This document shows, piece after piece, positions 26,663 through 36,116 of a stretch of 64,000 nt of DNA (position 1 is the stretch's first letter; every line of letters begins with the position of its first letter). Both the position numbers and the translations under genes were made by a program. The notes beneath the pieces were generated by a model that did no database searches, had not been told where the DNA came from, and saw only the letters and a program-made list of their open reading frames with translations. The stretch spans positions 812,854 through 876,853 of the forward strand of contig LT598454.1 of assembly GCA_900074725.1 (NCBI GenBank). Direction: 5' to 3'. The DNA comes from Lachancea dasiensis. Taxonomy: Eukaryota; Ascomycota; Saccharomycetes; Saccharomycetales; Saccharomycetaceae.

Positions 26663-28399
26663 ATGGCTTTTCTCAGCAGAACTAGCACCATGGGCCTTAC
26701 CGGCAACCAACTGCGATTGGCCATCACCATCACAGCAGTCACCGGGTTTTCGTTATTTGGTTATGACCAAGGTTTGATGTCGGGTCTGATTACTGGGCAA
26801 CAGTTTAACGACGAGTTCCCAGCTACCAAGGCCATAGACGACACCGACCGCAAGGCGACCTTGGTTCAAGGTGCCGTTACTTCGTGTTACGAGCTAGGTT
26901 GTTTCTTCGGGTCGTTGTTTGTCATGTTTCGCGGTGAGGTCATCGGCCGTAAGCCGCTAGTCATCTTGGGAGCTTTCGCCACCATCATCGGGACAGTTAT
27001 TTCGACCTCTGCTTTTGGACCACATTGGGGTCTCGGGCAATTTGTAGTCGGCAGAGTTATTACGGGTGTCGGTACTGGTCTTAACACTTCCACCATTCCT
27101 GTGTGGCAATCGGAAATGTCAAAGCCTGAAAATCGTGGTATGTTGGTCAATCTTGAAGGTTCAGTGATTGCTGTGGGTACCATGATTGCCTACTGGATTG
27201 ACTTCGGTTTGTCTTATGTCGACTCCTCAGTTCAGTGGCGTTTCCCTGTGGCCATGCAAATCTTCTTTGCACTATTGCTATTGGTCGGCATCTGGGAACT
27301 TCCAGACTCTCCTCGTTGGTTGATGTCTCGTGGCCGCAACCAGGATGCGCTGGAAGTTTTGGCCAAGTTGGATGATTTACCAATGGACGATGATGCCATT
27401 GTGGCCGAAGCCACTCTAATCAGAGACGCTGTCAACCGTTTCCGTCACGAAAAGCGTTCTATCAAGGACCTATTCACCGGTGGTAACTCTCAAAACTTGC
27501 AACGTGCTCTAATTGCTGCTTCCACTCAGTTCTTCCAACAATTTACTGGTTGCAATGCTGCCATTTACTACAGTACTGTTTTGTTTGAAAAATCGATTGG
27601 CCTAACGGGTAAGTTGCCATTGATTCTTGGTGGTGTGTTCGCCACAATTTACGCCATGTCCACTGTTCCATCATTCTTTTTGGTGGAAAGTCTGGGTAGA
27701 CGTAAGTTGTTTCTATTAGGTGCTACTGGTCAAGCCCTCTCATTCACAATTACGTTCGCATGTCTTGTCAACCCTACCACTCAAAACGCCAAGGGTGCCG
27801 CTGTTGGTTTGTTCTTGTTTATTATTTTCTTTGGTATGGCCCTACTGTCTCTTCCATGGATTTACCCTCCAGAAATTTCCTCGATGCGCGTTCGTTCGGC
27901 TACCAATGCTTTCTCTACTTGCACCAACTGGCTTTGTAACTTCGCTGTGGTCATGTTCACTCCAATCTTCATTGATGACGCCGGTTACGGATGTTATTTG
28001 TTCTTTGCCGCTATGAACTACTTGTACATTCCTATCATTTTCTTCTTCTACCCAGAAACTGCTGGTAGATCTTTGGAAGAAATCGATATCATTTTTGCCA
28101 AGGCCCACATCGATGGCACCCAACCATGGAGAGTCGCTGCCAACTTGCCAAAACTCTCTTTGACTGAAGTTGAGGACCAAGCCAATGCTATGGGTCTATA
28201 CGACGACGATTTGGAAAAGAGAGACTTGGATTTGGATGAAAATGCCGACGAGCAAGATCAATTGAGAAACCGCAATGACGGTGTTGCCGGTTACAATCTG
28301 TTTGAGAAGAGAGGCGAGGAAGAGGTCCAAGACCCCAACCAGGAGCCACATTCACAGGGCCCTGCTGATGGTTCTTCTACTTCTCAAAAGTCAACTTGA
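26663..28399 (+). CDS. STL1: Glycerol/H+ symporter Stl1
   Basis: 578 residues; a sugar-porter family MFS protein with twelve membrane segments. Long blocks match S. cerevisiae Stl1 (YDR536W, 569 residues) closely, such as GFSLFGYDQGLM, TGVGTGLNTSTIPVWQSEMS, STQFFQQFTGCNAAIYYS and LPWIYPPEISSM. The C-terminal cytoplasmic tail is acidic and low-complexity (about residues 505-578). Stl1 takes up glycerol with protons across the plasma membrane; it is induced by osmotic stress through Hog1 and repressed by glucose. The start MAFLSRTSTMGLTGNQLR fits the Stl1 N-terminus. Similarity is clearly above that expected for hexose transporters. Confidence 0.93.
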   Translation: MAFLSRTSTMGLTGNQLRLAITITAVTGFSLFGYDQGLMSGLITGQQFNDEFPATKAIDDTDRKATLVQGAVTSCYELGCFFGSLFVMFRGEVIGRKPLVILGAFATIIGTVISTSAFGPHWGLGQFVVGRVITGVGTGLNTSTIPVWQSEMSKPENRGMLVNLEGSVIAVGTMIAYWIDFGLSYVDSSVQWRFPVAMQIFFALLLLVGIWELPDSPRWLMSRGRNQDALEVLAKLDDLPMDDDAIVAEATLIRDAVNRFRHEKRSIKDLFTGGNSQNLQRALIAASTQFFQQFTGCNAAIYYSTVLFEKSIGLTGKLPLILGGVFATIYAMSTVPSFFLVESLGRRKLFLLGATGQALSFTITFACLVNPTTQNAKGAAVGLFLFIIFFGMALLSLPWIYPPEISSMRVRSATNAFSTCTNWLCNFAVVMFTPIFIDDAGYGCYLFFAAMNYLYIPIIFFFYPETAGRSLEEIDIIFAKAHIDGTQPWRVAANLPKLSLTEVEDQANAMGLYDDDLEKRDLDLDENADEQDQLRNRNDGVAGYNLFEKRGEEEVQDPNQEPHSQGPADGSSTSQKST

Positions 28400-29360
28400 T
28401 TTACATGTGCTTTTCTCGATTGTTTGATTTTATTATAACTTTCACCTCTACGCTCACCTTGTTTCGTACTCTGTTTCGTGGATACCATGGCATTCATCGG
28501 TTTTAAATAGCTAGCCCTTCATTATTCCCTGCATCCGGGCTCTGCGACCCATCCTAATTGTTATTATACTATAATTTATACAGTAAATTTTATACCATAT
28601 TCTTTGAAATAACTGACTCAAATCTTCCGGATTCGCAGGCAGATATGACTGTCGTGTTAAGATGGCTAAACAGAAGTTGTGACCAACTAAACTGGTGTGA
28701 AATTACATCTACCGGCCGTGGCTATGATAATTAACGTTTGTTCACACCAATCGAATATGAGTAGAGAGAGCGAAAAAAACTAACGAGGAGCTGCTGACTG
28801 ACCATAGGTTAGCGAAATAAGTGTTCGCACTCTGCACCACTTGCGGTTTCTAGTAGGGTTGAGCCTTGATAAAGCTGGAGTTTTCGTAAGAAAAGCACAA
28901 AATTATAAGTAACACAGTAAGAAACGCGTTGCACTCAAGAATCTTTTTGTTGGTGCAATCCTGATGACAGTTCAACTCAGGTATGTAGGGCGTCCTATTT
29001 TCCTGCCAGCTTGCATTGACAAAGAGAGCCCCCAGATATTTTGGCATTCCATGTCATCTCATAGAAGTTCATGATCAACTAACCTAGGGATTCACCTGAT
29101 TCTTCTTGGTATTATACAAAGCCGAAAATCGCTCAATAGTAAGTGGTTATGTGCTACCTAGTTGGGCATTGGCAGCTATTGAACATACCTTTTGATAGTC
29201 ATTATCGTTGATAATGTCATCATCTGCACTTTCGATGCTCATTCTTGAAAATAATTAGAGTCATAATTGAAGACAGCGTGAAATGTAACTCCTGCTTAGG
29301 GAAGCAGGCCTCGGGAGTCAACTAGATCCAAGTCTGAGTTTCCAGCGCAAGATTATCATC
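28400..29360. other. STL1-ARG7 intergenic stretch
   Basis: 960 bp. The 65-codon minus-strand frame at 28850-29047 lacks support. An 18-codon minus-strand frame (29242-29189) runs exactly into a GTATGT 5' splice consensus, but I find no TACTAAC branch site to complete an intron, so no gene is called. ARG7 regulatory elements lie at the right end. Confidence 0.4.
29291..29320. promoter_or_regulatory. ARG7 upstream elements: inverted repeat and Gcn4 core
   Basis: CCTGCTT-AGGG-AAGCAGG (29291-29308) is a perfect inverted repeat. Six bases on, GAGTCA (29315-29320) is the complement of TGACTC, the Gcn4 core, 41 bp before the ARG7 ATG. Gcn4 control is expected for an arginine-synthesis gene; the role of the inverted repeat is unknown. 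Confidence 0.45.
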
Positions 29361-30686
29361 ATGAAAGTATCTTCATCTGTTTTTCAATCAGCTGCCAAGA
29401 GCATAGATAAGTACGCCCAATTCGTTCCTAAGTCAGGAGTATTTCCCAAGGGATACGAAGTCGCTTCTTTAGCATCTGGCGTGAAGAAAAATGGTGCTTT
29501 GGATCTTGGTATAATCCGCAACATCAACAAGTCTAAAAAGTCCAGTGCTGCTGCCGTGTTTACAACTAATAGATTCAAAGCTGCGCCTGTGCAATTTTCA
29601 AGAAAAGTCCTCCAATCGCGTTCTGGCGAGGGTATTGATGCAATTGTGGTCAATTCGGGGTGTGCTAACGCAGTGACCGGTGAACTGGGACTACAAGATG
29701 CGGAAAAAGTTGCGGGACAAGTAAATAAGCTCGTTGGCAACTCTGATAGCACGTTGCTCATGTCCACCGGTGTCATCGGACAAAGGCTTCAGCTGGAAAA
29801 AATCACAGCTGGTATTGACCGTTTGTTTGAAGAAAAGAAGTTCTCGACAGATTTTGATGGCTGGCTGAATCTTTCCAAATCTATCTGCACTACAGACACT
29901 TTCCCTAAACTAATCTCTTCCAAGTTTGCATTGTCTGATGGTACCGAATATACGCTGACAGGTATGGCCAAGGGCGCTGGTATGATCTGTCCTAATATGG
30001 CAACTTTACTAGGTTTCATCGTCACTGACTTGCCAATCAAGACCAGCGTACTTCAACCTCTGCTCTCTGGAGCCGTCAACCGTTCCTTCAACTGTATATC
30101 GGTCGACGGTGATATGAGCACGAATGATACTATTTGTATGATCGCAAACGGTGCAATCGACACGACAGTAATTGATGAGAACTCTCCTGATTTTGAGAAG
30201 GTGAAGGATCAAGTAACGGAGTTTGCTAAGCAACTTGCTCAGTTGGTAGTCCGCGATGGCGAAGGTGCTACCAAGTTTGTTACCGTAAATGTAAAAAATA
30301 GTGCTGAATTCAAAGATGCTAAAATAATTGCAGAGACAATTTCAAATAGTATGCTGGTTAAGAGCGCTCTCTACGGGCAAGACGCCAATTGGGGTAGAAT
30401 CTTGTGCGCCATCGGTTATTCAAAGCTGGAAAATCTTGCATCTTTGGACGAGTCTAAGATTAACGTCAGTTTCGTGGCCACAGATGATTCAACGCCTCGC
30501 GAATTGAAATTGATTGTCAACGGTGTTCCGCAATTTGACATCGATGAAACCAGAGCATCTGAAATTTTGAAGTTGCCCGACCTCGAGGTTTTGGTTGACC
30601 TGGGTACGGGCTCTGAAGAGTGCCAATTTTGGACATGCGATTTGAGTCACGAATATGTGACCATCAATGGTGACTACCGTTCTTAA
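29361..30686 (+). CDS. ARG7: Mitochondrial ornithine acetyltransferase Arg7
   Basis: 441 residues, the same length as S. cerevisiae Arg7/Ecm40 (YMR062C). The ArgJ fold is evident: the [19 protein letters not shown] block carries the self-cleavage site Ala214-Thr215, where Thr215 becomes the catalytic nucleophile of the beta chain. A basic N-terminus suits import into the mitochondrial matrix. The enzyme transfers acetyl from N-acetylornithine to glutamate, closing the arginine acetyl cycle; some family members also make acetylglutamate from acetyl-CoA. It is convergent with RNA14, only 49 bp apart, as in S. cerevisiae. A Gcn4 core lies in the promoter. Confidence 0.95.
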   Translation: MKVSSSVFQSAAKSIDKYAQFVPKSGVFPKGYEVASLASGVKKNGALDLGIIRNINKSKKSSAAAVFTTNRFKAAPVQFSRKVLQSRSGEGIDAIVVNSGCANAVTGELGLQDAEKVAGQVNKLVGNSDSTLLMSTGVIGQRLQLEKITAGIDRLFEEKKFSTDFDGWLNLSKSICTTDTFPKLISSKFALSDGTEYTLTGMAKGAGMICPNMATLLGFIVTDLPIKTSVLQPLLSGAVNRSFNCISVDGDMSTNDTICMIANGAIDTTVIDENSPDFEKVKDQVTEFAKQLAQLVVRDGEGATKFVTVNVKNSAEFKDAKIIAETISNSMLVKSALYGQDANWGRILCAIGYSKLENLASLDESKINVSFVATDDSTPRELKLIVNGVPQFDIDETRASEILKLPDLEVLVDLGTGSEECQFWTCDLSHEYVTINGDYRS

Positions 30687-30735
30687 GACATTCCTGTTAA
30701 TTAGGTAATACACACCGATTTTTATAAAATAGTAT

Positions 30736-32685
30736 CTACTCCACGTTTGACGGTATGCTTACATTTTCTGACAAAAAGCGCGCGAGTCTTTCAGCATCAA
30801 GGATAGCAGTTTTGAAGTACTGACGTTTTGGCAAAACTTTTAGTAATTCAATAACTTTATCGCTGACAAAATCTTGGGATTTTTGTTTTTTCGATTTTGT
30901 TCCTTCTCCAGCGATAGCCGAGTCTCTTGGCCTTTTCTTGTCTACTTGAGAGAACTCGGTTAAAAATTCCGGCTGAGACAAATAAGTTAGTTCTAATTTT
31001 TTAACCAGGTTGTTGTTTTGGACTTGATACCTATCGGTAAAAACTTCAATCTTTTCTAGTTGTGGGAATTTCTCGAAAAACCTGTTTTCAATCGAGTAAG
31101 CGTTGGTTAAGTTGCCAAATTTCGATTCATAGTTGATGACTTTTTTATAGATGGATTGAAGCTGATCAATATCAACTACTTTGTCGAGGGATGATTCAAA
31201 TAGGGACTTAATTAATCCATCCTGGTTGATTAGAATGAGGAAGTCCAAATATTTGTTAACGTACTCACCGCTATTGGCGAAGTATTTCATGCCCAGTTCT
31301 AACACCTTACATGCAGTTTTATGATCATTTTGATTGTGGAATTCCAAGTAAGCATTTTCGATGTATATCTCATGTGTCAATAAATCTTTAAGCTTGCGAC
31401 ATTTACCAAAAACCTTACGAGCAGCTGAAAGTCCCGATACCCTTTTTAATGCATTCATGTATATACAATAAAAGAAGGTTATCTTTTGCCGTTGGGCGTA
31501 GGTATCTTGGCTCTCATCAGTCATTATGTGATACTCCAAAACTAGATGGTCGATACTTTTCTCAAAGCAAAGTTGCATTTGAGGTACATCATTTTGAATT
31601 TCATAATGCTCTGCCAATTTGAAGGCTAGTGTACAGGAGCCCGGATTTGCGGCCAAACCTTGATCCAAGATTTCGCTGGCCTTAATACTGGAAGCTATTG
31701 CCGCATGCATGGAGTAATTGTACCAGATCTCCGGTGCAAAAAGCATGTACTGCACGGCTTGCTTGTAGACGTAGTCGACCCTGTGCGCGTGTTCCACCTC
31801 GGGAAGATCAAGTTTATTTTCCAATTCCCATTTTATCCATGTTGTCCATAAATGCAATTGTTCCACATCGTACTCACCCGGTTGGGGAACGTTTTGACGT
31901 GTGAATTGCGAGAAACGAGATGGAAGCGTCCTCTTCAAGCCTCTAGTAATGTTGGCCCATTCTTGATACAACGACCTCGCCTTCATGTAATTACCAGAGA
32001 GCTCTCCAATAAATTTTCGTGCCGTCAAAGAGTTCACCTCTTGCTCCCATTGTGTGTACTTATTCCAGGAGCGTTCAAGGCCCTCGAAAGGAATACATAG
32101 CATACGTTTGTACAACGTACGAGTGAGATCCACTCGCTGCTGTTCTTCCCACTTGCTAACTGGCTTCCAATGCTCTAAAAAAGAAAGATATTCACTCCAA
32201 AAAGTAGCCGATCTTGGCTCATAGCTTGCACACTTGGTAGCTACAGCGTCAAACGCCTTCAGAACCACGCTACGTGCCTCTTCACCACCTGTTATGATAT
32301 TGTTTTTTCTACGGACAAAGTCCAGATACATAAACCACAATCCTAGGTCGTTGTTCTCTAGCGGTCCGGACAAACTACGCGTGAGCAAACTCTCTGCATG
32401 CGCAAATTCGTCGCGCTCAAGGTCATAGCTGAGTTCTGCAGTCCAAATAGACGCAAATAATGGAAAACGTTCGTGAAGTTGATCCAGCACCTTACGAGCC
32501 TCTTCAAGCTGGTCTTGTTCTTGCATTAGGTTCACAAGCTCTAAGTATGTACAAATGTCGCTAGGACCCTCTGCGATAGAGTCCTCCAGTCTACCGCGAA
32601 CATCGTCGTCTGCTCTAATTTGCCGCTTGCTGGGTCTTTCGAAACCCCCTGAGCCGTTTTTCACCAATTCCGGAGTTTCAGACAT
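30736..32685 (-). CDS. RNA14: Cleavage factor IA subunit Rna14
   Basis: 649 residues from the ATG at 32685 (MSETPELV). The frame continues upstream to a GTG, which I do not use. The bulk is a series of HAT (half-a-TPR) helices with recurring W/Y and E positions. A KKRPRDS basic patch near the C-terminus precedes the short 'monkeytail' region that binds Rna15. Rna14 is the CstF-77 homologue, a scaffold of cleavage factor IA in nuclear pre-mRNA 3'-end formation. S. cerevisiae YMR061W is 677 residues. It sits between ARG7 and SAM37 with the same relative orientation as in S. cerevisiae. Confidence 0.9.
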   Translation of the reverse strand: MSETPELVKNGSGGFERPSKRQIRADDDVRGRLEDSIAEGPSDICTYLELVNLMQEQDQLEEARKVLDQLHERFPLFASIWTAELSYDLERDEFAHAESLLTRSLSGPLENNDLGLWFMYLDFVRRKNNIITGGEEARSVVLKAFDAVATKCASYEPRSATFWSEYLSFLEHWKPVSKWEEQQRVDLTRTLYKRMLCIPFEGLERSWNKYTQWEQEVNSLTARKFIGELSGNYMKARSLYQEWANITRGLKRTLPSRFSQFTRQNVPQPGEYDVEQLHLWTTWIKWELENKLDLPEVEHAHRVDYVYKQAVQYMLFAPEIWYNYSMHAAIASSIKASEILDQGLAANPGSCTLAFKLAEHYEIQNDVPQMQLCFEKSIDHLVLEYHIMTDESQDTYAQRQKITFFYCIYMNALKRVSGLSAARKVFGKCRKLKDLLTHEIYIENAYLEFHNQNDHKTACKVLELGMKYFANSGEYVNKYLDFLILINQDGLIKSLFESSLDKVVDIDQLQSIYKKVINYESKFGNLTNAYSIENRFFEKFPQLEKIEVFTDRYQVQNNNLVKKLELTYLSQPEFLTEFSQVDKKRPRDSAIAGEGTKSKKQKSQDFVSDKVIELLKVLPKRQYFKTAILDAERLARFLSENVSIPSNVE

Positions 32686-33410
32686 AAATTTTGAGGAGCT
32701 ACAGACTGGATACAACCCAATCACTAACTTGAGGTGGTATAACTGTGTAAAGCTCACAGCTGAAAAGCGCTCTGGCTCATTTTCTCATTCAATAATTTAA
32801 TATGTTGTTAAAATCCCAGCTAATCACGTGATAATCACACGCTCACCAGGGCTCTTGTATCCGACTCTCCGCCATTCTTTCCGCGATTGTACGGCTGCTT
32901 CATAACCTCCATAGATTCAAAATACTACAAGCGGACATTAGCGTCTCTGGAAATGCTGCGAAACTCAATTATGCGGTTTAAGGGCTGGACTAACTTCGGG
33001 TCAGATTTTTAGGAAGTGAGGACAGAGCAAAAACAACTAATGTCAAGATAGTGACCCGTGCTATTGATAGCTCATAGTCTCCGTAGACACCTTCGTCGCC
33101 CGGGCTGCTTATCCCGGCTTCACTGATTAATATATAGCTTCATACGAAATGACATTTCTGACGCTTTGGGCAGCTATGCATGTGCTTATTTGTGATGTGC
33201 TCAGTTTCAGTACACATATGCTAAAACTAAGAGTCGCAAGCTCTGTTAGTGGGACCTGGCGCTCTTTAGCTCACGGTATCCTGTAGTGGTATCTAATTCG
33301 ATACGTTAAAAATGATCAGCGAATACAATTAATAGTATAATAGGCACTACCGCTACCAGAGACAGTCTTGGAGATCTGATTGCTTCGAAAAGGCCTCGAA
33401 AACTTCTGCT
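32686..33410. other. Divergent RNA14-SAM37 promoter
   Basis: 725 bp. A CACGTG E-box lies at 32825-32830, 140 bp upstream of RNA14, flanked by TAAT/ATAA. No gene is seen. Confidence 0.4.
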
Positions 33411-34295
33411 ATGGGTGCCGTTATACATCTGTGGGGCCTGGATGGGAAACCTAGCGTTGTATCACCCGAAAGCGTGGCTCTTTTTTGGTACTTAAACCAT
33501 TTAAACGTGGGTTCAAAAGTGACCATCGTATATTCGAACAACACCGATTTGTCGCCCAACCAGGAACTCCCGGTGCTGCTGGATGGCTCGAAGAAAATAT
33601 GTGGTTACGCTGATATCGCGTCGTACTTTAGTCCTACACAATCGGTGCTAGAAACAGCGCTTCTCCAATATGCCCAAAACCACATAGGCATTTTGACCCA
33701 GTATCAACTATATCTCAATCGCAACAATTACGATCGATTCACGCGCAAAGTATTTGCATATCTACTGCAATGGCCCATGTGGTACAATACGCCTTTGAAA
33801 AACAGAAGTTTGGCACGGCAACAAAGCGAAACGCTCGGGTACTTTGCACACCCGGACGACGCCGACCATGCAGAATTCGACGCTGATCAGGTTGATGACC
33901 TGGTGCAATCGAAGGCCTTCAAACTGACACAAGCATCCAAAGCACGTAAAGCAGATATGCTGAAATCTGCGCGCTTCAATTTACAATACATGTCCCGCTT
34001 GGGCGACCAGATTCAATCCTGGCTCGATGCTCGCGAAAAGCTTGGATCCACACAACCCATAGCCGCAGACTATCTGGTTTGGGCAAATTTATTCGTGCAA
34101 CTCGAACTGCCCGACGGAAATCTAGTGCGGGAACACCTGCAGCACGCCCTGGGAGACAACAGATACCGCGAGCTCACCGCGAATTTACAAAGATGTTCCC
34201 TGTTAGACTCCCATCTTCCTTACAGAGAAGCCGTCTTCAATGAGCGTGGGAACCTCCTGATGAGTGCCTACCACGCTGTTGGTAGACTTGTTTAG
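33411..34295 (+). CDS. SAM37: Mitochondrial SAM complex subunit Sam37
   Basis: 294 residues. The N-terminus IHLWGLDGKPSVVSPESVALFWYLNHL matches the Tom37/metaxin thioredoxin-like domain, followed by the helical GST-C-like region. Sam37 is a cytosol-facing outer-membrane subunit that helps Sam50 release and insert beta-barrel proteins. S. cerevisiae Sam37 (YMR060C) is 327 residues; this copy is shorter at the C-terminus and I see no convincing C-terminal membrane anchor. It is convergent with SEN15, about 30 bp apart. Confidence 0.85.
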   Translation: MGAVIHLWGLDGKPSVVSPESVALFWYLNHLNVGSKVTIVYSNNTDLSPNQELPVLLDGSKKICGYADIASYFSPTQSVLETALLQYAQNHIGILTQYQLYLNRNNYDRFTRKVFAYLLQWPMWYNTPLKNRSLARQQSETLGYFAHPDDADHAEFDADQVDDLVQSKAFKLTQASKARKADMLKSARFNLQYMSRLGDQIQSWLDAREKLGSTQPIAADYLVWANLFVQLELPDGNLVREHLQHALGDNRYRELTANLQRCSLLDSHLPYREAVFNERGNLLMSAYHAVGRLV

Positions 34296-34325
34296 CTCTT
34301 GGGTGCACGCACCCATCAAGCGCTA

Positions 34326-34667
34326 CTAGTTTTTCTTTGGTTTGTGAAGGCCCTTGTACATAAAGTAATACACCACGGTGCCGTCGTCGTTGGCAATTCC
34401 CAAAACGATCCTTCTACAACCCAGCGTTGTGAACACCCCGTCTGCTATCTCCAATGTCAAGTTTCCCGACCGATACTGCTGCAAATCGACCGGTAGGATC
34501 CATTCTCTCTCCAGTTCCTTATCGTCGTTACTGAGCTTGTGAGGAGGCATTCCACTCACCACCCAGCACTCGCCAGGAACGTCTAACTTCAAAATTTCAA
34601 CTGAATCCCATAGTTGTTGTTGAGCCAAGTTCGTCTTGACAAGGTCGAGAATCGAACTGTTGTTCAT
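34326..34667 (-). CDS. SEN15: tRNA splicing endonuclease subunit Sen15
   Basis: 113 residues, against 128 in S. cerevisiae (YMR059W). The C-terminal half (ILPVDLQQYRSGNLTLEIADGV and onward, ending TVVYYFMYKGLHKPKKN) fits the small endonuclease-fold subunit that pairs with Sen34. The tetramer Sen2-Sen34-Sen15-Sen54 removes tRNA introns, such as that of the tRNA-Trp in this window. It has no catalytic residues, as usual for Sen15. Position next to SAM37 matches S. cerevisiae. Confidence 0.85.
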   Translation of the reverse strand: MNNSSILDLVKTNLAQQQLWDSVEILKLDVPGECWVVSGMPPHKLSNDDKELEREWILPVDLQQYRSGNLTLEIADGVFTTLGCRRIVLGIANDDGTVVYYFMYKGLHKPKKN

Positions 34668-34860
34668 TTAAATAAACCGAGTGCCAGTCCTCAAGATCAA
34701 AGGTTCTTCGGAAGATTCCCGATGACCTTATACGTTTAAATTTTTCAGACTACATAGTGATTAAATAATGTATACAATATAAATAAATACACTATATAAA
34801 CTTTTCCGAACTTATAGCTACCAAAATATCGCAAGAGGAAATAGCTTAGTACATTTGCCA

Positions 34861-36036
34861 ATGGTTTTCGTTCAGTCGATTTTATACTTGCTGCTGATCT
34901 GGACCGGAATTGTGCAAGGAGTAAGGCAAGTAGTAAAGCCCAGACCTACGACGACAACGTCGGAAATACCAAAACCATGGCGGAGGACCATCTATTCAAC
35001 ACAGGTGGAAATTGTTACACCAACAGTAATTGCAGGTGTTACATTATCTGCTAAACCTCTAGCCACGCCAGATCCGCTGCAGCCTTGGATCTCTTTGGAC
35101 AAATTCGGGAATCCAAAAACCATCAAACCGGAGATAAAGAAGGGACGCACTGCCAATGCTCAGCCGGACTATAGCACCTATTTCAAAACTGCACACACAC
35201 AGACTCTGTCGTACGAAGAACTGAAGGCGCATAATATGGAGCCTGACGAAGTGCTCACGGAGGAGTATTTTGAAGACGAAGACCCTACATACGTCTCGCT
35301 AAACCCGATCATCAGATGCACTCCAAACCGGTACCGCAATAAAGGCCTCGCCAAGGACGTATCTAGTGAACCGTTTTGCACACCGTATGAAAATGTGGAC
35401 TGGAAGGTAGACCACACCTACTTCATAACGTGGTTCACGCGGTTTTTCGAGAATCCAGAATCCGACGAGGTGGCTGAGAAGGTCAGGCTGCATCTCTTCT
35501 ACGTTCAAGAAAAGTCTCATGAAAAGGGCTTCAAGAAACGGGATCTAACTGCTTCTTTCTTCAGTTCAGAATGGGTGGAGAACGTTGACGGTTTATATCC
35601 CCTGGAGATTATTGAAGAGTGGCTGCAAAGCAAATATGAAAAACGCGTACTTTTAGCTATCCAACCAGACTACGTTTCAGACCAAGAGTTTGATCCTTGG
35701 AGCAATGGAATTCTGTTGCGCATCATCATGGGTCCTAGAGTCTTCAAGAACACAAAGCAGCAGTTAGCTCTTCAGGACGCAGGGATCTCGGACGACACTT
35801 GGTACTACGTGGCCCTGACTATGCCTACTATTGTTGTGGTAGCTTGTGTGGCCATGTATTTCTTCCTTTACCTCAACAAGCAGCATCGCGACATCCGTGA
35901 TATTAGACAGTTCGCAGTTAACCAAAGACGCCGTGTGTTGGGTAAGTTCAAAACATATCAAAAATACAAGAAAATTAACAACCGACCTTACGATGAACTT
36001 CCCACCCACAGCAAGAAGAGCAACAAACAAACGTGA
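34861..36036 (+). CDS. PSG1: Psg1-like Golgi membrane protein (YKL077W)
   Basis: 391 residues from the ATG at 34861 (a TTG lies two codons before), against 392 in S. cerevisiae YKL077W. A signal peptide (about 1-20) precedes a Thr/Pro-rich luminal segment with WRR and KKGR basic sites that could be cut by Kex2. A large luminal domain ends in one membrane segment (about 315-340) and a basic cytosolic tail of about 50 residues. Psg1 stabilises the plasma membrane H+-ATPase Pma1 during its passage through the Golgi. It is divergent from SEN15. Confidence 0.85.
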   Translation: MVFVQSILYLLLIWTGIVQGVRQVVKPRPTTTTSEIPKPWRRTIYSTQVEIVTPTVIAGVTLSAKPLATPDPLQPWISLDKFGNPKTIKPEIKKGRTANAQPDYSTYFKTAHTQTLSYEELKAHNMEPDEVLTEEYFEDEDPTYVSLNPIIRCTPNRYRNKGLAKDVSSEPFCTPYENVDWKVDHTYFITWFTRFFENPESDEVAEKVRLHLFYVQEKSHEKGFKKRDLTASFFSSEWVENVDGLYPLEIIEEWLQSKYEKRVLLAIQPDYVSDQEFDPWSNGILLRIIMGPRVFKNTKQQLALQDAGISDDTWYYVALTMPTIVVVACVAMYFFLYLNKQHRDIRDIRQFAVNQRRRVLGKFKTYQKYKKINNRPYDELPTHSKKSNKQT

Positions 36037-36116
36037 GCCGCCAAACTGTACATATGCTACATACCTCCACAAGTTCGGCCGACATGCTGGTAGTATATAA
36101 CGTCGATGTCCAAGAC

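Noticed and set aside
28850-29047. 65-codon minus-strand ORF before ARG7
   Set aside because: No family, and it cannot be joined to the GTATGT mini-exon because an in-frame stop lies just upstream with no AG between.
32686-32757. RNA14 start at 32757
   Set aside because: The codon there is GTG; the ATG at 32685 gives MSETPELV, a plausible Rna14 N-terminus.
32825-32830. E-box before RNA14 as a specific regulatory finding
   Set aside because: A single CACGTG is too common to argue for regulation.
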